Positions 11,226 through 23,468 are shown, numbered from the stretch's first letter. The stretch is DNA of 56,562 nucleotides from Gnetum montanum (GCA_015680685.1 MNCI01006166.1:206912-263473), one strand, 5' to 3'. Numbers and translations: made by a program. Notes: generated by a model from the letters alone, not told the origin.

Positions 11226-12120
11226 AAATGCCCAGAAGGTTACCTTATCTATAAGATAACTACAGAAAATCATATCAACAACAATACTATCTTAGCGAGG
11301 CTTATCCTTAACCTTAAGAGTGGTATCATTAGAAGTGACAGTAACCACAATCATGGGGGATGTCACCATTAAGATAACAAGACCCTTATAAATAACCAGA
11401 TCCATAGGGTTACTATGTCCAATAACTTGTATCTCTAGGGCATACTTTAGTTCATGCTTCTTCTCACTACTACCATACAAAATACCAAAGGCCTATAACT
11501 CTGTGAGTTGAATCACCATCATATATGCTATATCCAACTATGCTTCATTCGCATCAAGCTCATAATCCATTACCTCCAATACTACAACTAGTAATGGAAG
11601 GAGAACTGCCAACTCAACCATAAAAAAAAATATAATAAGGGCAATAAGTGCATAATGAGAGGACAATACCAATAACTGTAAACCAAGATTAGAGAAACAT
11701 CCTTTCTTTAGAACAAGTCTAGAGAAAGCTAGTAGAATAGGGACTTCATCCAAACCTATTCCTAAGATGAAAAGTCCTTAGACAAATATCGTGCTTTAAC
11801 AGTAAGGAAAGAAGAATCTCATAATTATCATGTTTACTTAGATAGTAAGCCACTAGATCAAAACATGAGTACTTACCAATAAAAGAATTCACCTAGAAAG
11901 TCCTTTAATCTACCTTTAAATAGTAGGAAACACATCATACAAGGCTCTCTTAAATTTAGGCTCAGGAGAAAATCTAATTTCTCAAGACATGTGTAAAGTC
12001 TAGAATCTACCCCCCATTAAGGAAGTATAATGTTAGAATAAAGCTTATAGACCAGTTGATTACTATCTCACTTGAAAAACTAAGAGATGTTGTAGCCACT
12101 AATAGTAAATGGTCATATCC
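11226..12120 (+). other. Element B: gag tail to protease, unreadable
   Basis: By position this corresponds to the Pro/Gln-rich Gag tail and the protease N-terminus. Translation in all plus frames is broken every few codons and I find no secure motif. A short block near 12060-12110 resembles the hydrophobic strand before the protease C-terminal half. Confidence 0.4.
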
Positions 12121-12340
12121 TATAGATTTTTTAGTCATTTAGATTGGAAAGAATAAATGAGAGTTCCCTATTATCATGGGAAGTGCATGGCTTAGTACCA
12201 TTGATGCTAAGTTAGAAATAAGAGATTTATCCTTGGAAACTTCTAAGGAAGATGAAAGAGAAGGTATGCAAAACCAAAGAACTATATGCATTGCATATAA
12301 CAATATAGGATGCAATTGTGTGTAGAGAGTATGAACCATA
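12121..12340 (+). pseudogene. pol: Element B protease C-terminal half
   Basis: Translation from 12161 gives FPIIMGSAWLSTIDAKLEI followed by RDLSLE and, after a charged stretch, CIAYNNIGCNC. This aligns residue for residue with the protease ends of A (2878-3387) and C (40280-40555). The active-site Asp block upstream is not recognisable. Element B is therefore homologous to A and C but lies on the opposite strand. Confidence 0.75.
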
Positions 12341-12849
12341 AGGAAGAGTCACACTACAACATGTAGAAGTTATATTGAAGATGTGTGTACAATGCCTATA
12401 TGCAATAATCATCAAATAAGAAAGCATCCAATGAATTATTGATGAGATAGAATCAAGATTAGATATATTCATGAAACCAGCTGATAAAATCACAAGAACC
12501 TATGTTGAAGAAATGGATAAGAAGAAAACTTTTCCACACCAAGTTTTAGCAAGAAAATAATATTAAATGGGAAGAGCTAAAAAGTTCTTATAAAATTGAA
12601 CTAGAGCCCTTAGAACTCAAAAATTATCATGTGTGTTAGAATATGTTTTTCTAAATAATGGGAAACTAGTAATTATTAAGCTAATTTTGATGAAAAGTAG
12701 AAACAAAGATTTCTTGAGGTCATAAACAAATAACCAATAAATTTTGCATGGTCTTATGATGAGATAACTAACATAGATCCATGTATTTGCTAACACTGCA
12801 TCTATACAGATTTGACAGTTAAACCACATAACTGGTTTCAATGTAGATT

Positions 12850-13700
12850 AAATCCAAACTGTAAAGAAGTAGTTACATAATAGTTAGAGAAATTATTCAA
12901 AGTTGAAGTTATCTATCCAATAGTTGATAGTGAGTGGGTAAGCCCATTAGTCATTGTTCTCAAGAAGGGTGGAAAGTGGATGGTATGTATTGATTTTAGA
13001 TTACTCAATGTGGAAACATTTAAATATCATTTTCTTTGCTATTTGTTAACCAAGTCTTGGATACCATTGTGGGGTACTAGTATTACAATTTCCTAGATGG
13101 GTACACTAGATACAATCAAATTTGTATCACACCAACACACTAGGAGAAGCCTATGTTCACTAGCATGTAGGAAATGTTTGCATACAAAAAAAAAAAAATG
13201 TTATTTGATCTGTGTAATGCTCTTACAATATTACAAAGACTTGTCCTCAGTATATTCTAAAAACATGTTTCTAACAAAGTCAAAGTATTTATGGACAATT
13301 TTTCTACTTATGGACCTAACTTTGAGTAAACTTTAGATTGATTAGATTGGGTTTTGAAAAGAAGTGTAGAAATAGATCTAAAGCTCAATTTGCAAAAGAT
13401 CCATTTAATGATCTAAGAAGGAATATTTCTAGGGTAGAAAGCATCATAAAAAAGAATTAAGGTAGATCCTACTAAAATAAAAGTCATATAGAACATCTTT
13501 CAAAGATCACAAACAATTAAAGATGTTAGATGATTTCTTAGTCATACAAGTTACTATAGAAGGTTCATTAAGAGTTTTTCAATAAATGGCAAAACTATTT
13601 GTAGAATTGACAAAGAAAGATGCATCATTGTTTGGTTATAAGAGTGTGAAAATACATTTAAGAGCTTGAAACAAAAATTAATTGAGACTCTAATCTTAAG
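12850..13700 (+). pseudogene. pol: Element B reverse transcriptase (degenerate)
   Basis: SEWVSPLVIVLKKGGKW and CIDFRLLN are readable at about 12929-13008. The catalytic block reads VFMDNFSTYG (near 13284-13315), so the second Asp is Asn. The connection domain, with SHTSYYRRFIKSFS and a Lys/Asp-rich block, is at about 13510-13630. Several frameshifts separate these blocks. An A-run of 12 at 13186-13197 may be one of them. Confidence 0.78.
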
Positions 13701-14110
13701 AGCTCGAGATTGATCATGACCTTTTTACATTATGATGAATGCTTCCAACTATGCATTAGGGGTAGTACTTAATTATATGATTAAAAAAGACCTTATTATA
13801 TTCACTGCAATAGCCATAGCATCACTAGAACATGACCTAACTACACCACTATAGGAAATGAGCTTATGGTTGTGATGTACATACTTAAGAAGTTGAGATA
13901 CTATGTGCTTAATTATCTAGTCTACATCCATACTAACCATAGGGCAATTAGGTTTTAGTAAAGAAACCAATGGTTAGTCCAATAATAATAAGATGGCTCA
14001 TGACATTATAAGAATTTGACATTGTCATGATTAATAGAATAGATATACAAAACATAGTAGTTAATCATTTGTCAGGATTATGATGATATCCATAAGATAA
14101 TGAAGAACCC
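13701..14110 (+). pseudogene. pol: Element B RNase H (degenerate)
   Basis: After the RT connection the plus strand reads an NASNYALGVVL block near 13740-13775 (the RNase H strand with the catalytic Asp replaced), then a piece resembling the EL-VV---KLRYY helix near 13860-13905, and IHTNHRA-like residues near 13928-13945. This is the usual Ty3 RNase H sequence order. Stops are frequent. Confidence 0.65.
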
Positions 14111-14236
14111 ATATTAGATTAATTTCTAAACAAGTCCTTATTTATAAGATTAGCAATAGTTGTAGATTTAGCAACAAAGTCTTAAATCATAGATTATATG
14201 ACCTCTCTAATGTTATAAGAAATCCCTAATGAATGG

Positions 14237-14730
14237 TGATGAGTGGCAAGTAACCCTATGCTTAACCATACAAATCACTAAGCATTCACACGCGATTTAA
14301 TCAAATTCTATGGACTCTATGTCTTTTGGTACACTAGACTTTAGGAAGTGAACTTGCCCTAATAGTCATTCATTATCTTCCCATTTACACTTGTGACATG
14401 TAGAGGTATTGTTAAGTGTAATTGAGGCATATGATTTTTATTATTTTTTATGTTTTATGTGTTGGATGCTTAAGATAAAGGATGAAAGGAATGAAGCAAT
14501 TTAATTGTTTATTTAATCTAACTAACCAATATCTAACTAATCCTAACATAAGCATTCGGTCCCACTTTTTGTACACATCCTAAACATGTATAACATTGCC
14601 AGGTTATCAAATGTTAAGCATTACTGGGATTACCAAGCATCATGCGCATGTTTGAAATGGTTGTACTTATGTGCTTCATTAATTGCTATTTAACTTGGCT
14701 AGCCTAGTTTAGCTTAATTTACTTAAAAGC
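14237..14730 (-). repeat. 3' LTR of element C, left segment
   Basis: It begins TGATGAGTGGCAAGTAACC in plus orientation and breaks at 14730, where element D begins. The missing remainder is found at 23081-23459. The 5 bp before it (14232-14236, AATGG) would be one half of C's target duplication; the partner is outside the window. Confidence 0.82.
14726..14730. repeat. Target site duplication of element D, left (AAAGC)
   Basis: Identical to 23076-23080 and directly adjacent to the LTR start at 14731. This proves that D is a single insertion into the LTR of C. Confidence 0.85.
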
Positions 14731-14979
14731 TGATGAGTGGCAAGGTACCCCTACACTCAACCATACAAATACGAGCATTTCACGCATGATCCGGTCGAAC
14801 TCTGCAAATGGGCTAGTTGTGGTATCTAGAGAGTTACTCGTTGATCGTAGTTTGCTGTCTTCCCACCTAGACTAGTATGTGCTTTGTCACATATGGCTTA
14901 GGCAAGAGTGAGTTGTATGATGTGGTTTCTAACCTAGTGCTACTCCTGGAGGCAATGGAAAATAACTTTAATTAAGCTA

Positions 14980-14980
14980 N
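14980..14980. other. Ambiguous base (N) at an LTR deletion point
   Basis: The single N sits exactly where the 3' LTR of D lacks about 170 bp present in its 5' LTR. Confidence 0.8.
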
Positions 14981-15289
14981 GAATGCTCATGATTAAGTTG
15001 TACTCATTCCATGTTTAAGGAGTTTAGGATGAAGAGATATTAACTATGAAAGCAATAAATAAAAATAACAATTAAATAATTAAACTAAGTGAATGCTGTA
15101 ATGATGAAGTAATCTCGATCTTTTTTTCCAGTCATGTGCGTGTCCAAGTACGTCACACTTGAATAAAGGATGCCATACAATTACAATCATTACACTGCGG
15201 GCATGCACTAGGAGAAAGGGTTGAGAAAGACTAAAAATGAAAACTAATTTCTAACTTAAAAACCTCCTCTTCACTGTGCACCTAAGGTG

Positions 15290-15297
15290 TATTTATA
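15290..15297 (-). promoter_or_regulatory. TATA box, 3' LTR of D
   Basis: Minus-strand TATAAATA, followed 3' by GC-poor sequence and preceded by a cluster of GATATC palindromes at 15311-15373. Confidence 0.55.
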
Positions 15298-15394
15298 GGC
15301 TTGCACAAGAGCCATGATATCGTGTATATGATATCGTGAGCCAAGCCATGATATCACGTACGTGATATTGTGACCTAATGAATCCGATTCATCA

Positions 15395-15403
15395 TACCCC
15401 CAC
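15395..15403 (-). other. Polypurine tract, element D
   Basis: On the minus strand GTGGGGGTA directly precedes the 3' LTR. This is where plus-strand DNA synthesis is primed. Elements C (GTGAGGGTA) and E (ATGGGGGTA) have the same tract in the same place. Confidence 0.8.
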
Positions 15404-15596
15404 AATTGAATGAAAACTCATCCTTGAGTTTAACAAAATGAGAACAAGCCCCATTGATTACATAGTAGATAGGTATGAGATTATTAACTAACTAGAGATT
15501 TATTCATGCTGTAGTGGAGAACTCAATAGAACAAAATTGGGACATAACACAAAATTACAAAATTACAAAATTGAAAAATTGTAAATTTTATTTGGC

Positions 15597-18373
15597 TCAT
15601 GTGGTTCCAAGTGGCGGTGGCTCCTCCATGGGTTGCTTCCCCTTGTCTCGTGCTCCAGGTTTTAGAATTTGATGACTCTAAAGTAGTGCTTGGAGCTTTT
15701 TCTCTTCCGTTTGGGGATTCTATGTCGTCCATGCTAATTCTCCAATGTTTGACATAGTCAACACCTCCCATGGGCACAATAGTTGTGGGAACATCTTATT
15801 TACTTTGATGTACCAGGCTGTAAACAATTGTCGTTTCTCCTTGTAGGCTTTGGCTTTATCCCTATACTCTTGAAAATCCGTAAGCCATTGAGCCAAGTCT
15901 GTTGTGACATCTCTTTGGCCTTGGTAGCTAGTCTTAACCACCTCTAGTTCAAAATTTGTGACTTCTAGCTTCTGCAATTTTTTCTTGTGCTTTGCAAATT
16001 CTGCTTCATATTTGGTGTAAGTGGTAGCTACTTGCTTCTCGAGCTCTGTTCTCGGGCATCTTGCTATCAACATGGCTAGATTGACATACTGTAGGTTTGC
16101 CAATTCCATGTACTTTGTGAGGTCTTGAATCTGCAGGTCCTGGCTTTTAAGTTCTCCCTGGTGGACAAATGCATATGTGTCTAATATGGCCTGCCAATTA
16201 GTGTGTTGAGCACTGAAAGTATTGATGTGGGCCTTGGCCATATGGATCTCATTTTCTATGACTTACTTGTACATTCCCACCTAGTATCTAAAGTGCTCCT
16301 TTAACTTTTTATGTTGCTTGGTTTCATTTTGCCACATGCTTATTTCAATGACCATCTTTTGATGGATTGCACATACCTCCTCCATTGAGAGGGTTCGATT
16401 CTCTCTGGCCAAATGGTTCATGTTTTGGTTGACCCTGACCAACTGTTCTCGTAATTGCTAAAAATTTTTCTCGAGAACTTTCTTCTATTTCTCCACAGTG
16501 GTCAACCAAAGGTTGTCATCAGCAAGCTATTTATTCTCCTCCTCTAAGGCTTTGAGTGTCTTGGTATGTGTGTAGGTTTACGCTTGTGCCTTAGAGGCAT
16601 CCCAGTCGGCGTTCTCTTTCTCCTCCACCAATCTTTTATTGTCCGCCAATAGTTTATTAAGCTACTTTGTCTTGAAAGTGTCTAGCTGGTTTGCAGGAAC
16701 AAACTAAGATGGGTCTTGTTGTGCAACTTGTAGGGTGATGAGCCTCTCATGTAGTCTTATCAACTCCTCTTCTGCATGCTCGACTTTGATCTCTACCATG
16801 ACCAGCTTTCCTTTGGTGGAGATGAGGTCTGATTGTGTTGCCATGACATCTTGTGGAATGTTAAACAAGGACATCATTACTTGTCCTATTTGCAATAATC
16901 GATCAAGGACATCCTCATGCTTTACAGGAGTCATTGAGGGATTGGTTAAAGTTTGAGCATCTTATGCTCCTATGAAATTTTTTAGTGGCACAATAAGGAC
17001 ATTGAAAGAGTCTTTGATGTGATCTGCGACCACTTCTACGGCTCTCACTGCATCCTAGTGTTGTGTGAGCACCATTGTGGCCCCTTCACCTATTTCTAAT
17101 TACACCTAAAAATATGCAGCATTTCCTGAAACTTGTTGTGACCAATTAGTCTCCTCTCCTCCTATTTGGATGGAAACCTCACCCTGTGCACAATCGATAG
17201 AAATTGTGGGCCATACAGTGTCATCAACGATGCAAAAGAGATTAGCATCATCACAACTTCCCCAACTGACCATCTTAGTGATGGCCCTGAGGTGGCTCAT
17301 CGACGGTTGGTAATCCTGTGGTGGCGGCAACAGTTAATCTTGCTGCCTCATGCTGGGTCCTGCTTCTTGTTGTTGATTGGGCCTCATTCTTAGAAGTTGG
17401 CTAGGCCCTACAGTTTGAGTTGCAGTGGTCCCCACCATCTATTCTTGCACTTGCTTTGGCTCCCGCACTTTTCCTCAGAGCTAGTGGCTTTACCAATTCA
17501 ACGAATGAAGCATTCTTTTATCTTTTGAGGATGTCATTGGTGTACCCTAGAATACCAGCATGTTTGCATAGCTTCCTGATGAGACAAGGGAAGGGTAACA
17601 CAAACTTCCCTATCTTGCATTCTTCAAATTACCTCAAGATCTCCATGAGATATAGATGAGGAAGGTTACCATTAGCCTTTTCCATCAATATCGCACTTCC
17701 TCTTGCCGCATATGTTGAGATTCTTTTTAATCTTCTCATGAGGAAGATGTGATAAGTGCTAATTTTGAAGTATATCCTTTCTTCCAGCATCAACTCTCCA
17801 TATGTCTTATCTTCTTTGTCGTATGCCTTATCCAACCAAACTCTTTGCGCATCAGCATCGGAATGAGTGGATAGGTAAGTAATTTTTGGCCCTACATTCG
17901 GAAGGTTCAACACTTTTGAAATGGCATTGGCAAAAAAATCTACAAACACACCAAAAATGTTGACTGTGGTGCCTTCTTCCTTATTATGCCAAAATTGGTA
18001 CATTTCTCCTAAGTACCAGGCACCACTTTCAAAGAGGATAGGCCATAATGGAGACCCTTTGAGTTGGTCCTTAATAGCCTCAAGAAGGAATGCTGTGAAA
18101 AGTCTGAAGTTTAATTGCACAATCACTACAACTAATGTGGACTTTTCACGGATGGCCTAAACACATTCCGGGGACAACGTGAGTTGTTGTCCCTGTTCAG
18201 GCACTACAACAACTCCTCCTTTTGCCTATTCTGATTGTATAGTATCAGGAGTCTTTTGATGGATGCTAAACGATTACGCCTTCGACTCTGCATGTTGTTT
18301 GGGAGACACTTCTCCTAGGTTGCTTGGACACACCTTGAGAGGATCCTTCTTATTGTCCACACTTTGGGACCAT
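15597..18373 (-). pseudogene. Element D third ORF: N-terminal globular domain plus long coiled coil
   Basis: It lies between gag and the 3' LTR, in sense with the element. Start chosen at the ATG complementary to 18371-18373, matched by ATGs in C and E; the end is the TGA complementary to 15597-15599, because that frame also ends the ORF in C (PPPP-rich tail). The N-terminal part (intact 18126-17629) contains WYLGEMYQFWHNKEEGTT, a VDFF-ANAI stretch, SDADAQRVW and LEERIYFKISTYHIF. The rest (16934-15720) is mostly heptad-like helix (TKYMELANLQYVNL, LEKQVATTYTKYEAEF). No membrane segment is seen. The position is that of the env-like or extra ORF of Athila elements; the N-terminal block recalls the plant transposon-protein domain found there. 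Function is unknown. Confidence 0.72.
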
Positions 18374-20101
18374 CTGTAATCACACAGGGTCAATTATTAG
18401 TAAGGTTGCTTACCAAAGTTAAGTTATACCTTACTTCTTGCCTTAATGGATTCGTCTCTTATTCTATGTGATCTAAAGTTAGGAATTTTTGAGAAAATGT
18501 TCCCACAAAGTTTTAATATTTGACCCACTTTGATTAGGTGGCTTCACAATTTTAGTTTCCTGGTATAAGTGAGGAGATGAAGTTGTTTTTGGCACATGTT
18601 TATCATTTTTGTATAATTAATTACCCTTGATAGCGTCCTTTGGGTGATGACAAATTTCAAATTTTTTTTGCACAATTCAAAGTGTACCCCTCCCCCACGA
18701 CTAAGTTGAACNGTGATAGTGCATCCGTGATATTGCATCAGAAGTGATATCATGGCTTGTTTGAAGTAGGGTACTTAGAAAATAATGGATAAATTTTTTT
18801 GAAATTCCTAACTCAAAAATGAAGGACTTGAAGTCAATGTAAAGGGTCCAAGGTAATATTGATTAGGCCTAAAGGCACAGAAAGGATAATGGTGTAAAAT
18901 CTGACGATGGAAGTCATGAAGAGTATGAGGAAAAAGGACATGTGTTGGTACATAGCAACATTTGAACTAGAAGGATGATAAGGGAAAGAATAGATTTGGC
19001 AATGAAGTGCTTGGAGTGTATAAAATGATGTGGTGGTGTGCAACAAGTACAAATTACAAAAGTCATGCAAGTGGATCCTCCCCAAAGTAGGTTCCTACCT
19101 ATAATGCCCTTATGTAACCACACCTTAAAATGTTTGTAGGTACTAGAAGGGTTAAATTTAATCTACACCAATTTCACAAAACACACACATGTAAATACCA
19201 CCATGGTAAGGTATAAATTCAATGCTACACGAGTCACGAGTCATAAATACATGAACAACGAGATGAGGTGAAATGTATAAGGGATTGCAAAGATTGGGAT
19301 ATGAGGTAATTGACCCAGGGCACAATGAATCCTCTGTGTAAGGTATGATTAATGTGTCATTAACTTGTCGCTCAAAACTCAAGACCAAGTCCATTCCTTC
19401 CATTAGTAATATCGCATTGCTTCATCCAATGATGGAAAATCATAAGAGCACCATGATGGCAAGGCATACAATCACTTGGCATTTCATACAAGGGAGGAGT
19501 GATTTTGTTTTGTGGCACTCTTTTTTTTTTCTTTTTTCTTTTTTTCTTTTTTGAATGAATGCTTAAGCTAGAGAAGCCACCTACCTTCAGGCATGGGTGC
19601 ATGTCTTTCTAGTGGGACCTCCTAGAATAGCATTGAGTTTCCTTGATTGAGTGCCTTTTGATTACTCTTACTCCCATTTTTCATTAGATCTACAAGGATC
19701 TTAGTACAACCAAGCTACATGATAAACCCTACAGATGTCACCAAAGAGAATCCACAAGTCCCCTTGATGTCACATCCTGGTCATTCCCTCTTGGTCCATC
19801 CTTCTTTGCTCTGGGTATAATGAGCACAAAATTACTTTAAGTTTTAATGATGACAAGAATATCATTATACCTAGAGTAGAACCTCTTATTAATAGAATGG
19901 ATGGGTGGATGTGATGAGATTGCTATCCAAATAATTAGTTACTTGAGACTTGATAGTAAAGAACAACACCTCAACCAACGAGTCACATGAGTGCTTTATT
20001 CAAAGACAAAAAGACAAAATAATAAATTGAAAGATGAAAAATTGGAAAACAAAAAATTGTAAAATTAAAGAAAAGAAAAACATTTATTAATTTTGCTATT
20101 G
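18374..20101. other. Spacer between third ORF and gag of element D
   Basis: Non-coding on both strands. It holds a purine tract (18685-18698, minus strand) conserved in C and E, an N at 18712, and a T-rich homopolymer stretch at 19520-19552. It is homologous to 33585-35342 in element E. In an autonomous element, pol would be expected in this interval. Confidence 0.65.
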
Positions 20102-22093
20102 TTAGAATGGTGGATACCCCCCATAACTATATGGTTGAGCATGGCTAGAATTAATAAATGGAAGGTTGGGATCCTTGCATGTTGGAAATATTGGGACCCG
20201 CTCATACTTACCCCATTAGGGTTCACACACTTGATTAGAGTTGACATAGTGGGGCAAGTTATAAGATGTGGTTAACTTATAAGGAGTTTATCCACTATGG
20301 TACTTGTGACTGTAAGATGGTATGTAAGGATCAACATGTCTCCCCATGTGGCTATATTCATTGGGCCCCATGGCTATTGGAGTATTGAGTGGTGGCCTTG
20401 ATAAGGTAACATGAGGCATTGGGTTCGACAAGGAAGATGCACCATAGTGTCGGACTTGTGCTGAGTTGGTGGATGCAGTGGTTTCTAAACTATGGTTTCC
20501 CTTTCTATACTCATGTCTAAAGAAGGGACACCTATGATGTTGTGAAGGGTTCCCACTATTGTTGATAGTAGAAGCACAAGTAATGTTCGTGGGTTGATGT
20601 TGTGGTGCAAATCCTTCTGGTACAATTGGTGGCGATGTACAAGGAGGTGAAGGATGAGAATTTTGAAATTAAGGAGAAGTGTAAGGTACCCTAGGTGATG
20701 GTCCTGTTAATGAGGATATCGGTTGATAGTATTGAGGAGAATAATAATAATGTGGCAAGATATAGGATGTTGACCCAGTTTGGGAAACAGGATGTTGAAC
20801 TTGATAAGCACTTAGGTTTGGATGGTATGAAGGGTGTAACCAGTTTGGGGATGGCCTCCCCCATGACTGGGATTGTTGCCACTTTGATTGAACACAATAT
20901 TTTTGTACGAACTCTAGATGTAACATTCTTCTCCAATGCTCATGCAAATGTGACAAGATTGGGCATTGGGCCTTGGGATGATCGTACAGGAAAATGTTAC
21001 ATTGATACGTATGATTGACAGTTAAGTTCTTATTCTCTTCAACCCTTCTTTCCGATTGTCTAAAGGTTTTTTGTCCTATTTCTTGGATTGTCATAACTCT
21101 ATCTCCAATAATGTTGGCATAGTCTCCACATTTTTCCTGTATCCATTCCATCATCCTATTGATATTTGCCTCAACTTCATCTAATGATTGTAGTAATGGC
21201 AAAGATGATTCCTCCTCCTTGGGGTGAGTTGATTTCTCCTCTTCATTATCATGGGCCCTTGTTGATTTTTGGGCCTATTGAGATTTTTCAACATTCTCCC
21301 ATTTAGCCATTTCTCCTTCTTCTTTTGCTACCCACTTGATAAGCTCTTGGAATTAATGGGTTCATAGCTCATATAGTTGACCTCGGGCATACATCCCTAG
21401 GGTCTCCCTTGTTTCATTACAGAGCCCATCTATGATATGGTACATTAGCCTTTTCTTGGAGAACCCATGTCTTGGGTAGTTGTTTAATAGTGCATAATAT
21501 CTTTCTAAGGCTATGTCCAAGGGTTCATGTTGTGCTTGTTTCCATTCTTAGATTTGTCTTCTTAAGGTTGACACTCTTGCATAGGTTTGATACCTTTCGT
21601 TGAAGAGTTCTACCATTGTTGGCCAATGTCGAATTGATTTTGGTTTTAAGGACCTATACCATACTTTTGTGTGGCCAACGAGTGTCATAGGAAAGAGCTT
21701 AAGTTTTTTCCATTCATTATCTATGTTGTTTCATGCACAGGCATCATGGAAGGCTTGTAAATGTTATTGTAGATCTAAATCATAGCCTCCTAAAAACTTA
21801 GGAAAGTTGTTTAAGTTAAGCATGGGTAGATGACTTTGCTTGTGATGCCTATGGGATATTTGAATGACCTCTTGTATATGCATTAAGCTTGTAGTGGCCA
21901 GTAGGGGTTCATCATCACTAGGTATGTTATGCATTCATGGGTTGGGATGATGTTGTCTTTGTTTATTTTCATAGGAAACCCCTACATCAGATTGGGTACT
22001 CCAAACTTTATCTTCATCATCATATAATTTGTTGGTTCTCCAATGAATTGCCTCACTAGTTGTTGCGTTGTCAGAGTCTTGTGAGAGAGACAT
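20102..22093 (-). pseudogene. gag: Element D Gag (short form, nearly full length)
   Basis: Start at the ATG complementary to 22091-22093 (MSLSQDSDNATTSEA), stop TAA complementary to 20102-20104, after GGYPPF. The stop falls at the same codon in E. Span about 660 codons. A short acidic N-terminus leads quickly to the capsid-like region (HLQAFHDACA, KLKLFPMTLV, ELFNERYQTYARVSTL, LCNETRETLGMYARGQL), a charged helix, and a degenerate zinc knuckle CNIFLYDHPKAQC in which the second Cys is Phe. The tail is rich in Pro, Ser, Tyr and Gln. The longest intact frame is 21202-20669. Several stops and at least one shift occur, so it is inactive. Confidence 0.78.
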
Positions 22094-22220
22094 GGTTGTG
22101 AATTTGTGTGATTTAATTACAATTATTATCATTATTTATTATTTTTTTTCCTGAAAGATATATTATTAATACTTTGTTATAGTGATCTTATATAATGTAA
22201 CTGATCTAAATAACTAGCAC

Positions 22221-22240
22221 CGTCCTTGGCAACGGTGCCA
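22221..22240 (-). other. Primer binding site, element D
   Basis: Minus-strand TGGCACCGTTGCCAAGGACG, one base after the LTR end. The first 13 bases agree with the tRNA-Asp-type PBS except at one position. The following AAGGACG departs from the usual GGGGA, a feature shared with element E. Confidence 0.75.
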
Positions 22241-22241
22241 A

Positions 22242-23075
22242 TGATGAGTGGCGAGGTACCCCTACACTCAACCATAAGAATATGAGCGTTTCATGCACGA
22301 TTTGGTTGAACTCCACAGACGGGTAGTTGTGGTATGTAGATAGTTACTTATTGATCATAGTTCACTATCTTCCCACCTGGACTAGTATTTTCTTTGTCAC
22401 ATATGGTTTAGTCTAGAGTGAGGTGTATGATGTGGTTTCTAACCTAGTGCTACTCCTGGAGGCATTGGAAAATAACTTTAATTAAGCTAAGAGAGAAAGG
22501 ATGACGTGAATCTAAGCTTGCCTAATTGCAATAAGCATTCATCCCTTAATCATCCGTACACATCTTGGAACTTGTGCACGACTACCATTGGGATTACCAA
22601 GCGCATGTCCTAGGTACATTACTGGGATACCAAGTAGTCACACTTGAATGCTCGTGATTAAGTTGTACTCATTCCACATTTAAGGAGTTTAGGGTGAAGA
22701 AAAATTAACTATAAAAGCCATAAATAACAATAATAATTAAATAATTAAACTAAGTGAATGCTGCAATGATAAAGTAATCTCGCTCTGTATGTTCGGTCAT
22801 GTGTGTGTCCAAGTACGTCACACTCGAATAAAGGATGTTGTACAATTACAATCATCACATTGTGGGCATGCACTGGGAGAAAGGGCTGAGAAAGACTAAA
22901 AATGAAAACTAATTTCTAACTTAAAAAACCTCCTCTTCATCATGTGCCTAAGGTGTATTTATAGGCTTGCACAGGAGCCACAATATCACGTAGATGATAT
23001 CGCGAGCCAAGTTGCGATATCATGTATGCGATATCGTGGGTTCAATATCATGACCTAATGAATCAAAATTCATCA
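22242..23075 (-). repeat. 5' LTR of element D
   Basis: 834 bp, TGATGAGTGGCGAGG to AAATTCATCA in plus orientation. Differences from the 3' LTR are frequent by eye, so the insertion is not recent. TATA box at 22956-22963; GATATC-palindrome cluster at 22980-23052. Confidence 0.87.
22956..22963 (-). promoter_or_regulatory. TATA box, 5' LTR of D
   Basis: Minus-strand TATAAATA. This copy would drive the element's genomic transcript toward the PBS. Confidence 0.58.
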
Positions 23076-23080
23076 AAAGC
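23076..23080. repeat. Target site duplication of element D, right (AAAGC)
   Basis: Pairs with 14726-14730. Confidence 0.85.
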
Positions 23081-23459
23081 ATTAAATAAAATTGCTAAAA
23101 ACATTAAATTCATGAAGAAAAATATTTAATCTAGCTAAAGTGCTGCAAGGTTTATCAGAAAGCTCATCTTTATTGTTGTACACACTACCATGTTTAGGTA
23201 CAACAATGCTTGAATAACGATTCATACACTCAATGACTCCTACTGTGGACACTTGGGAAATATTGTAACTCTAGGGAAAAGAAACTGCATGAGCTCCACT
23301 ACAACTATGATAAGACATGCCATAAACATGGCGAGTGAGCATGTATTTATAGGCAAAAATAGATATTACATTGATGGGGCCACATGAACGCGTCAAATCA
23401 TGCATTGGTAGGGCCTAGTTGATAGGGCCCAATCGATGTAGCCAATCCATGATTAATCA
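23081..23459 (-). repeat. 3' LTR of element C, right segment
   Basis: Continues the LTR broken at 14730 and ends GATTAATCA, directly before C's PPT. Minus-strand TATA box at 23344-23351. Instead of the GATATC palindromes of D and E it carries a GGGCC/CGATG-rich block (23374-23445). Confidence 0.8.
23344..23351 (-). promoter_or_regulatory. TATA box, 3' LTR of C
   Basis: Minus-strand TATAAATA at the conserved position. Confidence 0.55.
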
Positions 23460-23468
23460 TACCCTCAC
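23460..23468 (-). other. Polypurine tract, element C
   Basis: Minus-strand GTGAGGGTA directly before the 3' LTR, with the same AATTG flank as in D. Confidence 0.75.

Larger units (their letters stand above)
10803..14236 (+). mobile_element. Element B: old plus-strand Athila-like element, truncated
   Basis: The only pol-bearing element on the plus strand. Order: gag C-terminus with zinc knuckle, protease, RT, RNase H; then it is cut off by the 3' LTR of element C at 14237. Homology to A and C is plain at protein level, but stops and shifts are frequent and no frame exceeds about 70 codons. It is probably the oldest element here, since C is inserted into or next to it. Its LTRs and integrase are not in the window unless they lie beyond C. 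Confidence 0.78.
14731..15394 (-). repeat. 3' LTR of element D
   Basis: 664 bp, from TGATGAGTGGCAAGG to CGATTCATCA in plus orientation. Compared with the 5' LTR it lacks about 170 bp; the gap is exactly at a single N (14980), so the loss may be an assembly artefact. TATA box at 15290-15297 on the minus strand. Confidence 0.87.
14731..23075 (-). mobile_element. Element D: complete non-autonomous Athila-like element
   Basis: Complete, with both LTRs (14731-15394 and 22242-23075), PBS, PPT and a 5-bp duplication. Between the LTRs it holds only gag (22093-20102) and a third ORF (18373-15597), separated by a 1.7-kb spacer. Protease, RT, RNase H and integrase are absent, so it must have moved with enzymes from a relative such as C. 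The third ORF is homologous to that of C, and the layout equals that of element E. Confidence 0.88.

Noticed and set aside
15523-15777. Alternative frame for the C-terminus of D's third ORF
   Set aside because: The other frame keeps the Pro-rich ending found in element C and the shared stop in E, so this one is a shadow despite being open.
20695-21018. 107-codon plus-strand open frame inside element D gag
   Set aside because: It is the reverse strand of conserved Gag sequence; composition and lack of any motif mark it as a shadow.
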